DNA of 64,000 bases, taken from NCBI GenBank assembly GCA_963771655.1, contig CAVYUG010000009.1, positions 1-64,000 on the forward strand, given 5' to 3'. The position numbers were made by a program, and so were the translations under genes. Within the stretch, counting starts at the first letter, position 1. The number at the start of each line of letters is the position of its first letter. Below are positions 1 through 8,302 of the stretch, piece after piece. Under the pieces are notes generated by a model. That model worked only from the letters and a program-made list of their open reading frames with translations. It was not told where the DNA came from and searched no databases. Origin of the DNA: JAWVFM01 sp963771655. Its GTDB lineage: Bacteria; Actinomycetota; Thermoleophilia; Solirubrobacterales; 70-9.

Positions 1-509
1 CTCGGCCGGACGATGGTCATCGTCCGGCCGGGATTCGAGGCGGCCCACAGCTGGCAGATGCGATCGGCGTCGGCCTTGTGGCGGGCATAGGAGAAGTCGG
101 GCTGGCCGCGGACCGGCCAGTCCTCGGCGATCGGCCTGGGATTGTCGGGAAATGCCCCGTAGGCCGTCGCCGAGGAGGTCACGAGGACCTGCTCCGTGCC
201 GGCGGCGGAGGCCGCGCGAAGGACGGCGTCGGTGCCGTTGACGTCGACGTCGTACATCCGCGCCTCGTCGTGGATCGGGTTGAGGATGAACGCGAGATGC
301 ACGAGCGAGTCGATGCGCTCCCGCTCGAGGAGCTCGCCCATCGCGCTCGCGTCGCGCACGTCCCCGCGGACGAACTCGGAGCCGCCGCTCGGCGTCGCGG
401 GCGGGCGGACGTCGACGTTCACGATCCGCTCGGTCTCCTCCCGCGGCGCGAGGACCTCCACGAGGCGCGAGCCGATGTACCCCGAGCCGCCGGTGATGAG
501 ATACCGCAC
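1..509 (-). CDS. NAD-dependent epimerase/dehydratase, C-terminus cut by window edge
   Basis: This is an extended-SDR sugar-nucleotide epimerase/dehydratase read leftwards from a GTG at 509; about 169 codons are present before the window ends. The N-terminus is a Rossmann strand with the TGGSGYIGSRL dinucleotide-binding loop, followed by an acidic strand end (NVDVRPP) that suits NAD(H). Further on are LVTSSATAYG, which supplies the catalytic Ser/Thr, and YARHK, a YxxxK catalytic pair. The substrate cannot be told from this half; UDP- or dTDP-sugars are usual. An AGAGGTGG stretch lies upstream as a possible ribosome site. The family call is firm, the specific reaction unknown. Confidence 0.85.
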   Translation of the reverse strand, partial: MRYLITGGSGYIGSRLVEVLAPREETERIVNVDVRPPATPSGGSEFVRGDVRDASAMGELLERERIDSLVHLAFILNPIHDEARMYDVDVNGTDAVLRAASAAGTEQVLVTSSATAYGAFPDNPRPIAEDWPVRGQPDFSYARHKADADRICQLWAASNPGRTMTIVRP

Positions 510-570
510 ATCGGTGATCGTAACCCCGGACCACCTCTGCGGGCCGGTTCTGCGCGACCGCGAAGGAACG

Positions 571-587
571 TCCCGCAAATTGCGGGA
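571..587. promoter_or_regulatory. Perfect 8-bp inverted repeat, operator-like
   Basis: TCCCGCAA-A-TTGCGGGA forms a perfect palindrome with a single-base centre. It sits 60 bp upstream of the epimerase start and just before an unusually AT-rich stretch (588-645) that looks like a rightward promoter. The position and symmetry suit a dimeric repressor site; the regulator is not identifiable. Confidence 0.4.
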
Positions 588-596
588 TAGAGAACC

Positions 597-772
597 GTAA
601 CTATGGGTACTGAAAAGTGTTAAGTTAGTACGCGCGTCCATTAAGGAGGCAATGCGCGACCGCCGATAGCGGCTGTGGAGATTTTCAAGGCTGAAGGACC
701 GACGGGCCAGCGGCGGGAATCGCTGGCGGTACGTCCTTTCGGGACCAAGGGCCCCTTCTCAGGGGCCCTTTT
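597..772 (+). ncRNA. Candidate structured small RNA with 5-codon ORF and terminator
   Basis: An AT-rich patch (about 597-630, possible -10 TAAGTT at 621-626) is followed by AAGGAGG (643-649) and a tiny ORF, ATG at 652 to TAG at 669 (MRDRR). Three hairpins follow: GCCAGCG/CGCTGGC (706-727), a short GTCC/GGAC hairpin (733-745), and a ten-base-pair terminator stem ending in four T residues (747-772). No protein gene follows directly on this strand. The spacing from the Shine-Dalgarno sequence to the ATG is only 2 nt, so the mini-ORF may not be translated. This could be a small RNA or an attenuator relic; I recognise no known RNA family. Confidence 0.35.
747..772. terminator. Intrinsic terminator, ten-base-pair stem, usable on both strands
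   Basis: AAGGGCCCCT, loop TCTC, AGGGGCCCTT, then TT. The stem is perfect and has T-runs on the + side. The stop codon of the NfeD-like gene (759-761) lies inside it, so it probably ends both that leftward transcript and the rightward small-RNA candidate. Confidence 0.75.
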
Positions 773-1097
773 CCGTTGCCGGCGCGACCTCCAACCGCAG
801 GCCGTCCACCCTCGTGACGACCACCGGGTCGCCCGCTCGCACGGGCTCCGCGGCGTCCGCCGTCCACAGCTCGCCGCGCACGCGAACGCGCCCGCGCGGG
901 TCGCAGTCCACCACCACCTCGGCCCGCATGCCGACGAGCGCCTCGACGCCCGTCTTCTTGCCCCAGCCGAGCGTTCGCCGCCAGATTGCGAGCTCGAGGA
1001 CCTCGAAGCACGCGGCGGCGAGAACCACCGCGATCCCCCAAGGCGACGGAGGAACAAAAGCGCGAGCACGATGGCGAGGATCAGGAGCATCTGTCAT
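759..1097 (-). pseudogene. Short NfeD-like membrane protein, frameshifted
   Basis: The C-terminal half is an OB-fold NfeD domain (VGMRAEVVVDCDPRGRVRV). It is preceded by a hydrophobic helix (PSPWGIAVVLAAACFEVLEL). In short NfeD proteins a first helix such as MLLILAIVLALLFL directly precedes PSPWG. That exact helix is here, starting at an ATG at 1090, but in another frame; one missing base near 1045-1048 would join them. In the uninterrupted frame translation could begin at the ATG at 1097, giving 112 residues without the first helix. NfeD proteins are membrane partners of stomatin-like or ClpP-class proteins. Either a real mutation or a consensus error. Confidence 0.7.
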
Positions 1098-1134
1098 CCG
1101 GATCGTAGGCCTCGGGCGCAAGTAGCCTGAGCGC

Positions 1135-2239
1135 GTGCGCGCCCTCGTCATCTCGGACATGCACTTCGGGGCCTGGACGGGCGACGACCTGTGCGGCACC
1201 GCTTCGCACTCGACGCGCTCGCGCCGGCGCTCGATGAAGTCGATGAGCTGATCATCCTCGGCGACCTCTACGACTTCCTCTTCTCGACCGTGGAGAACGC
1301 CTTCGACTCGGCTGAGGGCTTCTTCGAGCTCGTCGCTCGGAAGATGGCGGGCAAGCGCCTCGTCTTCTCCGCCGGCAACCACGACCACCACATCATGGTT
1401 CGCCAGCTGCGGACCGTTGTCGAGTATCGGGTGGCAACGGCCGACGATGCCGAGTGCGAGGCGGAGCTCGAAGGCCACCGCGGGTTCTTCAAGCGGTATC
1501 TCGACCGGCGCCTGCCCGACATCGAGTCCGAGATCGTGTACCCGACCTACCGCTTCGGCGACGCGCTCTGCTTCCACGGCCATTACCTCGACGCGCACAT
1601 GACCGGCTCGCTCCCGATCGCCTGCTCAACAGGGGGAACTGGGGCATCGCGGGCGGCCGACAGACGCGGCCGACGATCTCCGACTACGAGGCGACGATCG
1701 TGCCCCTGACCGAGCTCCTCTTCACCGTCGCTCAGCTCCCGCGCGGGACCGAGGCCCAGAAGGCGGCCCAGGCCGAGCTCGAGCGCGTCGCGCACATCGC
1801 CGCGCTCATCCGGTCTCCGATCCGGGAGCTCGGCCGTATCGCCCGCGCAATCGCGCGCCGCCGCCGCCCCGGAGACGCCGACCCGACCCGCACGATCGAC
1901 CCCAGCGACCACCCCTCCGACGCTCTCCGCGCGTACGGAAAGGTCGTTCGCAACCTCGGGTGGGACCAGGAGACGAAGACGATGGTCTTCGCGCACACGC
2001 ACCAGCCGCTCGAGCGCTGCCGCGACGAGGGCGACGACGGCCTGGTGTTCTGGAACACCGGCTCGTGGATCTACGAGCCGCCCTCCCGCGACCCGGACGC
2101 GTGGGAGCGCTATCGCGAGCGCGCCTGGCCGGGGTCGGTCGTGCTGCTCGACACCAACCGGCCCGAGCCCGAGCTGTTGCGGCTGCTGGAAGACTGTGCG
2201 GTCGCGGGCCCGGGATGGCGGCCCGGGAGCGACGAATGA
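1135..2239 (+). pseudogene. Calcineurin-like metallophosphoesterase, two frameshifts
   Basis: Pieces in three frames assemble into one phosphoesterase: VISDMHFGAWTGDDL from the GTG at 1135, then LIILGDLYDFLF and SAGNHDHH, then FHGHYLDAHMTG, and finally AHTHQP near the end. Together these are the D-x-H, GDxxD, GNHD, GH and GHTH-type metal ligands. The breaks are near 1189 (DDL to RHRF) and near 1615 (GSLP to RLLNRGNWG); each is repaired by one added base. Closest in type are UDP-diacylglucosamine-hydrolase-like phosphoesterases, but the substrate is unknown. The stop overlaps the next start (ATGA, 2236-2239). Confidence 0.75.
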
Positions 2240-2958
2240 ACGCATCGACGCGCAAGAGGGCTCGAATCGGGCTGATCGCCCTGCTGACGGCGGCTGCGCT
2301 CGTGCCCACCCCGTCAGCCTCCGCCGCCGGCGCGAGCCTCAACGGCATCCGCGACGCTCGCTACTGCGAGATCTTCACCGTCGTCACCGAGCCTTCGCCC
2401 GTGGCCACGGTGTGGAACACGCTCGGGCTGAACCGCTGCCCCCGCGCGTGGTGGGACGGCCTCGACCCGAACGCGCTCGCCGAGCAGCACCACGTGCCGC
2501 TCGTCGTCCTCAACGGGCCACGGCACTTCGTTGTCGACGGCGTCTCCGTTCCCAGGCTCGGCCGGGTCTCGACGTTCGCGGGCAAGAGGCTCCGAGAGGC
2601 GGCGACGATCGACCTCTCCCAGACGGGCGGCGGGAAGCCCCCGCCCTACACGAATGTCCGGATCAGCCGCTCGAACACCTGGCGATACGGCAAGGGGAAG
2701 CAGGTCTTCGACCTCATCGATCCCTCTGGCCGCGTCTACCGCATGCAGGCCTACTCAGGGATCGTCGATCCGTCACTCACCTACAGGAAGCTCGCGCACC
2801 TCGGCGATCGTCTCGACCTCCCGGGCGGCTGGCGCTACCGGGTGAGCCGGCTGGAGCACGACCTGTCGCTCAAGGCTCATGGGAGCGCGACCGTCCTCCA
2901 GGACGACTTCGAGGACACCTACCAGCGCCTCCCGGCGCGCTTCGCCGTCAGCCCTTAG
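2236..2958 (+). CDS. Secreted protein of unknown function
   Basis: 240 residues with a classical signal peptide (basic RKRAR, hydrophobic core, SASAAG cleavage region at about residue 30). The mature part has no motif I recognise; it contains two cysteines near its start (YCEIF and NRCPRAWW), which might form a disulphide, and a mixed beta-rich composition. The start is the ATG overlapping the phosphoesterase stop, so the two genes are probably co-translated. The last 11 bp overlap the convergent gene. Probably extracellular or cell-wall located; function not assignable. Confidence 0.7.
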   Translation: MNASTRKRARIGLIALLTAAALVPTPSASAAGASLNGIRDARYCEIFTVVTEPSPVATVWNTLGLNRCPRAWWDGLDPNALAEQHHVPLVVLNGPRHFVVDGVSVPRLGRVSTFAGKRLREAATIDLSQTGGGKPPPYTNVRISRSNTWRYGKGKQVFDLIDPSGRVYRMQAYSGIVDPSLTYRKLAHLGDRLDLPGGWRYRVSRLEHDLSLKAHGSATVLQDDFEDTYQRLPARFAVSP

Positions 2959-3652
2959 CTTTCCGGCGCGCGGCGGCGACGCGCTTCCGGGCCCGCCTGG
3001 CGGCCTGCTCGGCGGTTTTCACCTCCCGCTCGGCCTCGGCCAGCTCCCCCTCCGCGTCGGCCAGCTCCCGCTCGGCCTTCTCCCGCTTGCGGCGCTTGGC
3101 CTCATCCGCCTTCTTCGACCCCGCGCGAGCACGCGGCTTCGAAGCGGCGACGGCTCCGAAGCCGATCGACGCCGCCCGCTCCTCGCGCTCGAGCGTGCCG
3201 GCGAGGACCCGCGAGCGGACCTCCCCATCGACCGCGGCGGCCTCCAGCGTCTCTCGCACCTTGGCGAGCACCGCCTCGCTCGCGGGCTGCCGGAGCTCCG
3301 CGGCGAGCTCGCCGGCTTCCCTCACCAGCTCATCGAGCGCGGCGTCCTCCTCGTGAGCGATCCGGCGAAGCTTCTCGGCGTCGACCGAGCCCTCCGCCAC
3401 CTCGCGCAGCTTCTCCACGAGCTCGGCCCAACTCCCAAGCGAATCCGGTGCTCGGTGCGAGAGCTGGTTGACGAGCCATGCGGGGCGCGTTGGCTTGCGC
3501 AGCTTTCGCACGCGCTCGCCGTCCTCGGCGCGCCCGTCCTCCCGGAGGCGCTTCGCCAACGCGTTTCGCGCGGAGACGAACTCGTCGGGCGGTGCGGCGA
3601 ATAGCTCGCCGAGCTCGTCGGAGTCGAGGTCGGCGATCGCGTCCCTGGCCAC
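2948..3652 (-). CDS. Actinobacterial conserved protein with coiled-coil tail
   Basis: 234 residues from a GTG at 3652. The N-terminus (FAAPPDEFVSARNALAKRL, then VRKLRKPTRPAWLVNQL) matches a recurrent actinobacterial family of unknown function with the pattern 'DEFVxARNxLAKxLR...LRKPxxxAWxxN'. The last ~70 residues are a long Ala/Glu/Arg/Lys helix with heptad character (KREKAERELADAEGELAEAE), probably a coiled coil, ending in a basic tail that could bind nucleic acid. No signal peptide or membrane segment. Convergent with the preceding gene. Role unknown. Confidence 0.65.
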   Translation of the reverse strand: MARDAIADLDSDELGELFAAPPDEFVSARNALAKRLREDGRAEDGERVRKLRKPTRPAWLVNQLSHRAPDSLGSWAELVEKLREVAEGSVDAEKLRRIAHEEDAALDELVREAGELAAELRQPASEAVLAKVRETLEAAAVDGEVRSRVLAGTLEREERAASIGFGAVAASKPRARAGSKKADEAKRRKREKAERELADAEGELAEAEREVKTAEQAARRARKRVAAARRKAKG

Positions 3653-3711
3653 GCGTCGATGCTAAACGTGCGGAGGACACGGCTCCGCCGGCCGCTTCCC
3701 TGTCGGTCGGA

Positions 3712-4710
3712 TCAGCAGCCCGTGGGCGTCAGGCCGCGCTGGGCCGCGGTTCGGCAGTACGTGCCGAGTGAACCGGCCTTTGGGTTGCCGTTCTTGTTCA
3801 GGACGCCATAGGTGGGGTTGCCGTTGCTGTCGTCGATGATGTTCCAGACGTAGACCCCAGCCAGATCACTTTGTGCGGTAAGCCAGTCGCGGTAAGTCAT
3901 CGTGATCGAGCCCTGTAGAGAGCCCGACACGTAGTTGTTTGTCTTCACGCCCGTCTCGGTCACCCAGATCGGACGCGCTCCGAGCTTCTTCTGATCGATT
4001 GACTCGATCGCCTTGTACTCATTCTGGATATCACTGAGCGCACTACTCGCAGTGATCGCACTCGTCTGGATCGGGTAAAGGTGTGAGCCCACCCCGTCAA
4101 TGGCAACACGCAGAAGATTCAGCCTGTTCAGGTAGTCCTGAGGGCACATCCACGTCGAATCGTTGGCGGTGCACGAGGTGCTGTTGTTGTGTACCGGAGC
4201 CAGACCCGCGCTGATCACGGGGAAGCTCCCCACCGCCTTCACCGCTGCGGAGGCCGATATGAGCATCTTGGAGTACTCAACGGGTTTGATGCTCCCGGCC
4301 CAGTTGGTCGCGAGGTTTGGTTCGTTCCAGATCTGAACGGCGCGAATCGGGACGATCGCGGCGGCGTGCCGCACGGCATCCGCGGCGAAGCTGCTGAAGT
4401 TTGGGGCCTTCGGACCGTGGCAGCTGGCCAGCCTGAGGAGCGCTCCCTGATTGTTCAAGTTGAGTTCGGTGAATTCCCAGATTGCCGCCCCGGTTGACCA
4501 GGTGGCCCACGTACCATCGACCTGACACTGGTTGATGACGATGAGATCGGAATCGGCCCCACCTGCCGCAGCGCGTTGAAGGCTCGCGTCGTCCCAGCCC
4601 AAATAGCTGCCGCCATAGCCGGTGTACTGAACAGACGCAGCGGCTACGGGCGACGCGAGGGCCGCGGCCACGGCGGCGGTGGCAGCGAACGAGGCTATGG
4701 AGCTTTTCAA
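3712..4710 (-). CDS. Secreted clan GH-A glycoside hydrolase
   Basis: 332 residues with a signal peptide (hydrophobic stretch 5-24, Ala-x-Ala site near 25). The mature domain reads as a TIM-barrel retaining glycosidase: IWNEPN at about 127-132 carries the expected acid/base Glu130, GSHLYP at about 208-213 matches the strand with a conserved His, and WVTETG at about 249-254 supplies the nucleophile Glu252. Family GH5/GH39-like enzymes (cellulase, xylosidase or mannanase) fit; the exact substrate cannot be read. Its GC content looks lower and its Asn/Ser content higher than its neighbours, a hint of a different origin. It is monocistronic, with 75 bp to the next gene. Confidence 0.75.
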   Translation of the reverse strand: MKSSIASFAATAAVAAALASPVAAASVQYTGYGGSYLGWDDASLQRAAAGGADSDLIVINQCQVDGTWATWSTGAAIWEFTELNLNNQGALLRLASCHGPKAPNFSSFAADAVRHAAAIVPIRAVQIWNEPNLATNWAGSIKPVEYSKMLISASAAVKAVGSFPVISAGLAPVHNNSTSCTANDSTWMCPQDYLNRLNLLRVAIDGVGSHLYPIQTSAITASSALSDIQNEYKAIESIDQKKLGARPIWVTETGVKTNNYVSGSLQGSITMTYRDWLTAQSDLAGVYVWNIIDDSNGNPTYGVLNKNGNPKAGSLGTYCRTAAQRGLTPTGC

Positions 4711-4785
4711 GGTCGTTTCCCTGCGTTAAGGCGCTCGCTCACCGCGGGAGCCGTTGACCGAACCTAGCCGATCGGCAGTGGCAGG

Positions 4786-5532
4786 TCAAGTTGCCGGCAC
4801 TCCCGAGAGAACCCGAGACGGCCTGAACCCCTTCACGATCAGGTAGATCGCGAACGACGCCTCGAAGATGAACACCGGAATCGTGAAGATGCCTGCCACT
4901 GTGCTGGTTGCGCCGAAGGCGCCAAGCACCACAAGGGTCTTCGCGGCGAAGATCAGCGGGCCGCCGACAAGGCCGAACATCGCCAGTCGCGGCGGCATCA
5001 GGCCGGTGCTGTACATCAGGTAGCCCAGCAGGAGGTCGTTGACACCGACGCAGAATCCCGGGCCCATCAGGAACGTCCAGTTATGGATGGCGACGAGCGT
5101 TCGGCCGGCGATCACGAGCGACCCGCTGTTGGCACCGATCGACCCCGCCAGATCGTCGCGCAGCGTCAGGATCGCCAGGAGGCTGATGAGACCCACGCAG
5201 ATCATCGATGACTCGACGATCCGAGAGGCGACGTAGCCAAGCGCCATACGCTCGCTCTGCCGCTTGAGGATCGGGAACATCACGACCGCCACACCGATGC
5301 CCGAGATCGCCAATAGGACCTCGAGGAAAGCGGCGAACTCGACCCGCCCTTCGCTGCCCGATCCGAGGATGTAGTTGTGGTCGTGGAGGATCGAGTGGTA
5401 GAGAAGGACGGCCGGAATGGACGTCACGAACGTGATCGCCATGAACCACCCGGCCCAGGAAGCGGCGCTTCGCTCGCCACGCGTCGGAAGCGCTACACCA
5501 CTGGCGCCCTCGCGCCGGCCCTGAACGTCCAC
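4786..5532 (-). CDS. DUF4386-family integral membrane protein
   Basis: 248 residues with about six hydrophobic segments: residues 28-45, 67-86, 104-125, 145-168, 180-203 and 212-237 approximately. The layout and the HNWTFLMGPGFCVGVNDLLLGYLMY segment match the DUF4386 family of unknown function, in which that central loop is the most conserved part. Found in the cytoplasmic membrane by inference. The preceding 167 bp (5533-5699) up to the tRNA hold nothing I can call. Confidence 0.7.
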   Translation of the reverse strand: MDVQGRREGASGVALPTRGERSAASWAGWFMAITFVTSIPAVLLYHSILHDHNYILGSGSEGRVEFAAFLEVLLAISGIGVAVVMFPILKRQSERMALGYVASRIVESSMICVGLISLLAILTLRDDLAGSIGANSGSLVIAGRTLVAIHNWTFLMGPGFCVGVNDLLLGYLMYSTGLMPPRLAMFGLVGGPLIFAAKTLVVLGAFGATSTVAGIFTIPVFIFEASFAIYLIVKGFRPSRVLSGVPAT

Positions 5533-5699
5533 GTTCCTGCCTCCTCGTTCCTCCCCTGCGAGGCCGCGCGCGCGAGGGAGGAACGAAGCATCGGGCGGCG
5601 GCGTACTGCCACGGATCGACCTGCGTCGCGAGTATCGCCGATGCTGAGCCCGGTGGCAACCGTGACGACCTGGCGCCAGAGACCTCGCAAGCCCGCGAG

Positions 5700-5770
5700 A
5701 GGCGCCTACCGGAATCGAACCGGTGTAAACGGCTTTGCAGGCCGCTGCGTAACCACTCCGCCAAGGCGCC
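5700..5770 (-). tRNA. tRNA-Cys (GCA)
   Basis: Reading leftwards from 5770, acceptor GGCGCCT pairs with AGGCGCC. The D-arm is GGCGGAGTGGTT-like, the anticodon loop is CTGCAAA (anticodon GCA), and the T-arm is CCGG TTCGATT CCGG. The 3' CCA is not encoded. Its 5' half (5732-5772) is duplicated perfectly at 13277-13317, so this gene is one end of an integrated island. Confidence 0.93.
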
Positions 5771-7078
5771 GGAAACTTTCGGTTTTCCGCTTATCTAAGC
5801 CAAATCCGAGGGTAGCTCGGTTGAGCTCCCTCCGGCTCTGACCGGCCTCAAGACGGGCCTCGCTGCCCGTTGCTGCCCATTCAGCCCGTGGAAGAGTGGC
5901 CCACGCGAGCGCCCGCTCGTACTCGGCCAGGTAAGCGCCGGAGAGCTTAGCCCGGCGCTTGACCGCCTTCGTGTAGGCCGTCAGCGTGAATCGCGGGTCG
6001 GTGTGGCCAAGCTGCTCGGCGATGTAGACGGGATCGTCCCCGCCCGCGGCGCGCAGGCTGGCGAAGGTGCGCCGAAGCGAGTGCGGCGTAACGCGCTCGG
6101 TGATCGGCTCGATCCCGAGCTCGGCGAGCCGCTTGTTGGCTGCCTTGATGGCGGTCTTGAGTCGCCGGGCGACGTTGGCGCCGGACTGGCGGCGGAGGCG
6201 ACCGGCGTGCGCGGCTGAGAAAGACCGGCTCGCCCGCGCCCGGGTTCAGCTTCTTCCACTCGCGCCAGCGAGCCTCGCTCCACACCTTCCACTCGGTCAG
6301 CTCCTCGACGAGCCCGCGGGCAGATCCACCTCGCGGTAGCTCCCGGCATCGGTCTTGGCCCGGCCGACCCGCAGCGTGCCGGTCGCGAGGTTCACGTCGG
6401 GCCAATCCAGCGCGACCGCCTCGCCCACGCGCAGACCGGTACCGATCAGCGTCGCGATCACCGGACGCATGGATCGCGAGGCGCCTCGATCAGCGAGAGC
6501 GCCTGCTCGGGCTCGACCCAGGACCGCTGCGTCTTCGGCGCCTTCACGCGCCGGCGCTTGCCGCGAGCCGGGTTGCGCGGGATGTACTCGTACTCCTCGG
6601 CGACCTCGAGGATCTGCGAGAGCCGCTTCAAGCGTCTTGTTGAGCTGCGACGGTCCGAGGCGTACCTTCGCGGAGCTTCGCGGCCTTGTAGCGGTCGACC
6701 TCCTCGACTGTGATCGCGTCAAGCCGATGCTCGCGGAAGAACGGAAGCAGGTGGTAGGCTGAGGGCCCACTCGGTAGTCGCGACCGTCCGCTCGGCCCAG
6801 CCGTGGCGATTCGCCTCGAGCCACTCGAGGCGAACTCGTGGAAGGTCGGCGCTGCCGCGGCGCCTCGGAGCGGACCCGGATCCGGTGGCCGCCAGATCCC
6901 GCGCTCGACGTCGGCGAGGACATGGCGTAGCTCGGCCTCGGCTCGCTCGCGGTTCCAGCCCTCCTCAGGTGCGCCCGAGCGCGACGTAGTGGCGCTTGCC
7001 GTAGGCCCGAAAGCGGATCGCCCAGCTCCGCGCTCGTCCTTCGGGCGCGATGACCTGGCCGGTTGCCTTTCGCGGCAT
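5706..7078 (-). pseudogene. Tyrosine integrase, about eight frameshifts
   Basis: Starting from the ATG at 7078 (MPRKATGQVIAPEG), three frames assemble into one phage-type integrase. It has an AP2-like arm domain (SWAIRFRAYGKRHYVALG), a SAM-like core-binding segment (WLEANRHGWAERTVATTEWA), and a catalytic domain with GLRVGE (Arg I), HSLRR (His-x-x-Arg), LGHTD and the nucleophile Tyr in LTAYTK. Breaks fall near 6968, 6829, 6755, 6660, 6630, 6480, 6318 and 6215. The last frame stays open past the catalytic Tyr through the attachment repeat and stops at 5706-5708, inside the tRNA. Sequence between the breaks is well conserved, so the damage is recent or an assembly artefact. Confidence 0.8.
5732..5772. 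repeat. Left attachment repeat (41 bp, tRNA-Cys 5' half)
   Basis: This stretch covers the tRNA-Cys 5' half from the anticodon loop outwards plus two bases. It is identical over 41 bp to 13277-13317 and in the same orientation, with mismatches immediately on both sides. Together with the adjoining integrase this is the expected footprint of tyrosine-recombinase integration. Confidence 0.8.
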
Positions 7079-7133
7079 CGAAGACGTCCTCCTATGGGCA
7101 ATGAGGGAGGAGGCCACGATAACTCTCCCCCGC

Positions 7134-7314
7134 TCAGAGCTTTGTGCGCCTCTGACGGGCTTGTAGCTCGCGAGGTCTCTGGTAGCCGTCGACGACCTCG
7201 CCTTCTCGCAGGCGCCGACGACGCGAGGCCTCAGCGCGACATGCGGGGCTGCAGTAGAGGGCGTCGGAGCGAAGTCCGCGAAGGTCCTGCGCCGCAAAGG
7301 GCGCAGCGCCTCAA
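7134..7314 (-). pseudogene. Small zinc-ribbon protein, frameshifted
   Basis: A CALC pair near the start (RRCALCGAG) and, in another frame, a YCSPACR pair make a four-cysteine treble-clef or ribbon pattern. A basic tail follows (EASRRRRLREGEV ... RRTKL). One base change near 7270-7285 would join the halves into a protein of about 60 residues. Small 'CxxC...YCSxxCR' proteins are common next to actinobacterial integrases. The TTG start at 7314 is a guess. DNA binding is plausible but not shown. Confidence 0.4.
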
Positions 7315-7399
7315 CGCCGGCCCTTGATCTCGAGCAGCGGAACCGTCGAGCGCGGGTCCGACGTCGTCTCGGGATCGCTCGCCGAGGCTCAGCGGCGGC

Positions 7400-7711
7400 T
7401 CAACCCGCGGCGCGCTCGCGATCTCGCGCGATCCGCGCGCGCTCGAAGCGAAGCCGCGGCTTCGAGCCGTGGCCGAGGCGGATGACGCCGAGCTCGGCCT
7501 GGTGCTCGTAGACCCAGCTTCGCTCGCAGCCGAGGATGCGGGAGACCTCGCCGGCGTCGATGAGCTTCGTCGGCTCGGCCCCCGGTTCGCCGGCGAGGCG
7601 GCGCGCAACCTCGGCCGCGATGCGCTCCGCGAGAGCCAGCTCGGCCGGCGAAAGAGAAAGCTCGCCGGCGGAAGGCATCAGGTGCGATCGAGAACGCAGG
7701 GGCATCGTCAC
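7400..7711 (-). CDS. Excisionase-like helix-turn-helix protein
   Basis: 103 residues; the core LIDAGEVSRILGCERSWVYEH is a MerR/excisionase-type winged HTH, in which a substrate-recognition helix follows 'EVSRILG'. An RLGHGSKPRLRF wing and a short basic end follow. This is the usual partner of a tyrosine integrase and it sits just upstream of the broken one in the same orientation, so an Xis-like directionality or regulatory role is likely. An alternative start is the ATG at 7678. This small gene is intact while its neighbours are frameshifted. Confidence 0.7.
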   Translation of the reverse strand: MTMPLRSRSHLMPSAGELSLSPAELALAERIAAEVARRLAGEPGAEPTKLIDAGEVSRILGCERSWVYEHQAELGVIRLGHGSKPRLRFERARIARDRERAAG

Positions 7712-8302
7712 CCGTTAGGGCGACTCGACCGGCGCCGTGTCCCGCCAACCGCCTTCCCGGGAATCGATCCTCTCGGGCTCTTGCGAATCGATCCAACCTG
7801 GCCCGCCGCCGTTCACCTCGCCCCGCCGCCGTCCACCGTCCATCGCCTGCCCTCGTCCATCCCGCCGCCTCAGACCTCAGCCCAGACGGCCCCTTCTCCA
7901 CCCCGATCTCCCCTCGTTCCGTCCCTTCGCTCCCCGCACCGCCCTCCTCAGAATCCGACCCTGTTCTTCGCTCCCCTCCTCCTCAAGCGCAGCTGCTGCC
8001 GACCTCTACCCCTTGATCGTCGAGGGGGAGAGGTCGGCGGCGGCGGAGCGTCGTGCGCCGCTTGGTTGAGCCAAGTGCCTACGGAATGGCATTCCGTAGG
8101 CAATTCCGTAGGCGCGGACGTCGGCGCGCACGTACTTTCACGCGGCGGTGTCGGCGCCCTCGCCACCGCAATCAGGGTGGAGGGCACTCGCTGGAGGAAC
8201 TCACATGCACTCTGATGCTCGGCATCGGGCGGGAGCTAAGCCGCCAGACGGCAAGCTGTTGAGGGCGCACTCTGCGTACCTGATCGGCGCCGTAGCGATC
8301 AG
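7712..8302. other. Gene-free stretch inside the island
   Basis: About 590 bp without a convincing gene. 7740-8030 is Pro/Ser-codon-like, C-rich low-complexity sequence. The only structured item is the repeated CCTACGGAAT element at 8078-8112. The region could hold island control or transfer sequences, but nothing more specific is visible. Confidence 0.5.
8078..8112. promoter_or_regulatory. Triple half-site inverted/direct repeat (CCTACGGAAT)
   Basis: CCTACGGAAT (8078-8087), three bases, then its exact complement ATTCCGTAGG (8091-8100), two bases, then ATTCCGTAGG again (8103-8112). Three perfect 10-bp half-sites in 35 bp suit a cooperatively bound operator or an island control site. It lies in the long gap between the HTH gene and the last gene of the metal operon. 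Confidence 0.5.

Noticed and set aside
652..669. MRDRR mini-ORF as an attenuator for the phosphoesterase gene
   Set aside because: The terminator ends at 772, while the phosphoesterase starts at 1135 and a gene on the other strand lies between. There is no shared transcript to attenuate.
7740..8030. Pro/Ser-rich open frames in the island gap
   Set aside because: The composition is what C-rich low-complexity DNA gives in any frame; no start with a ribosome site and no motif.
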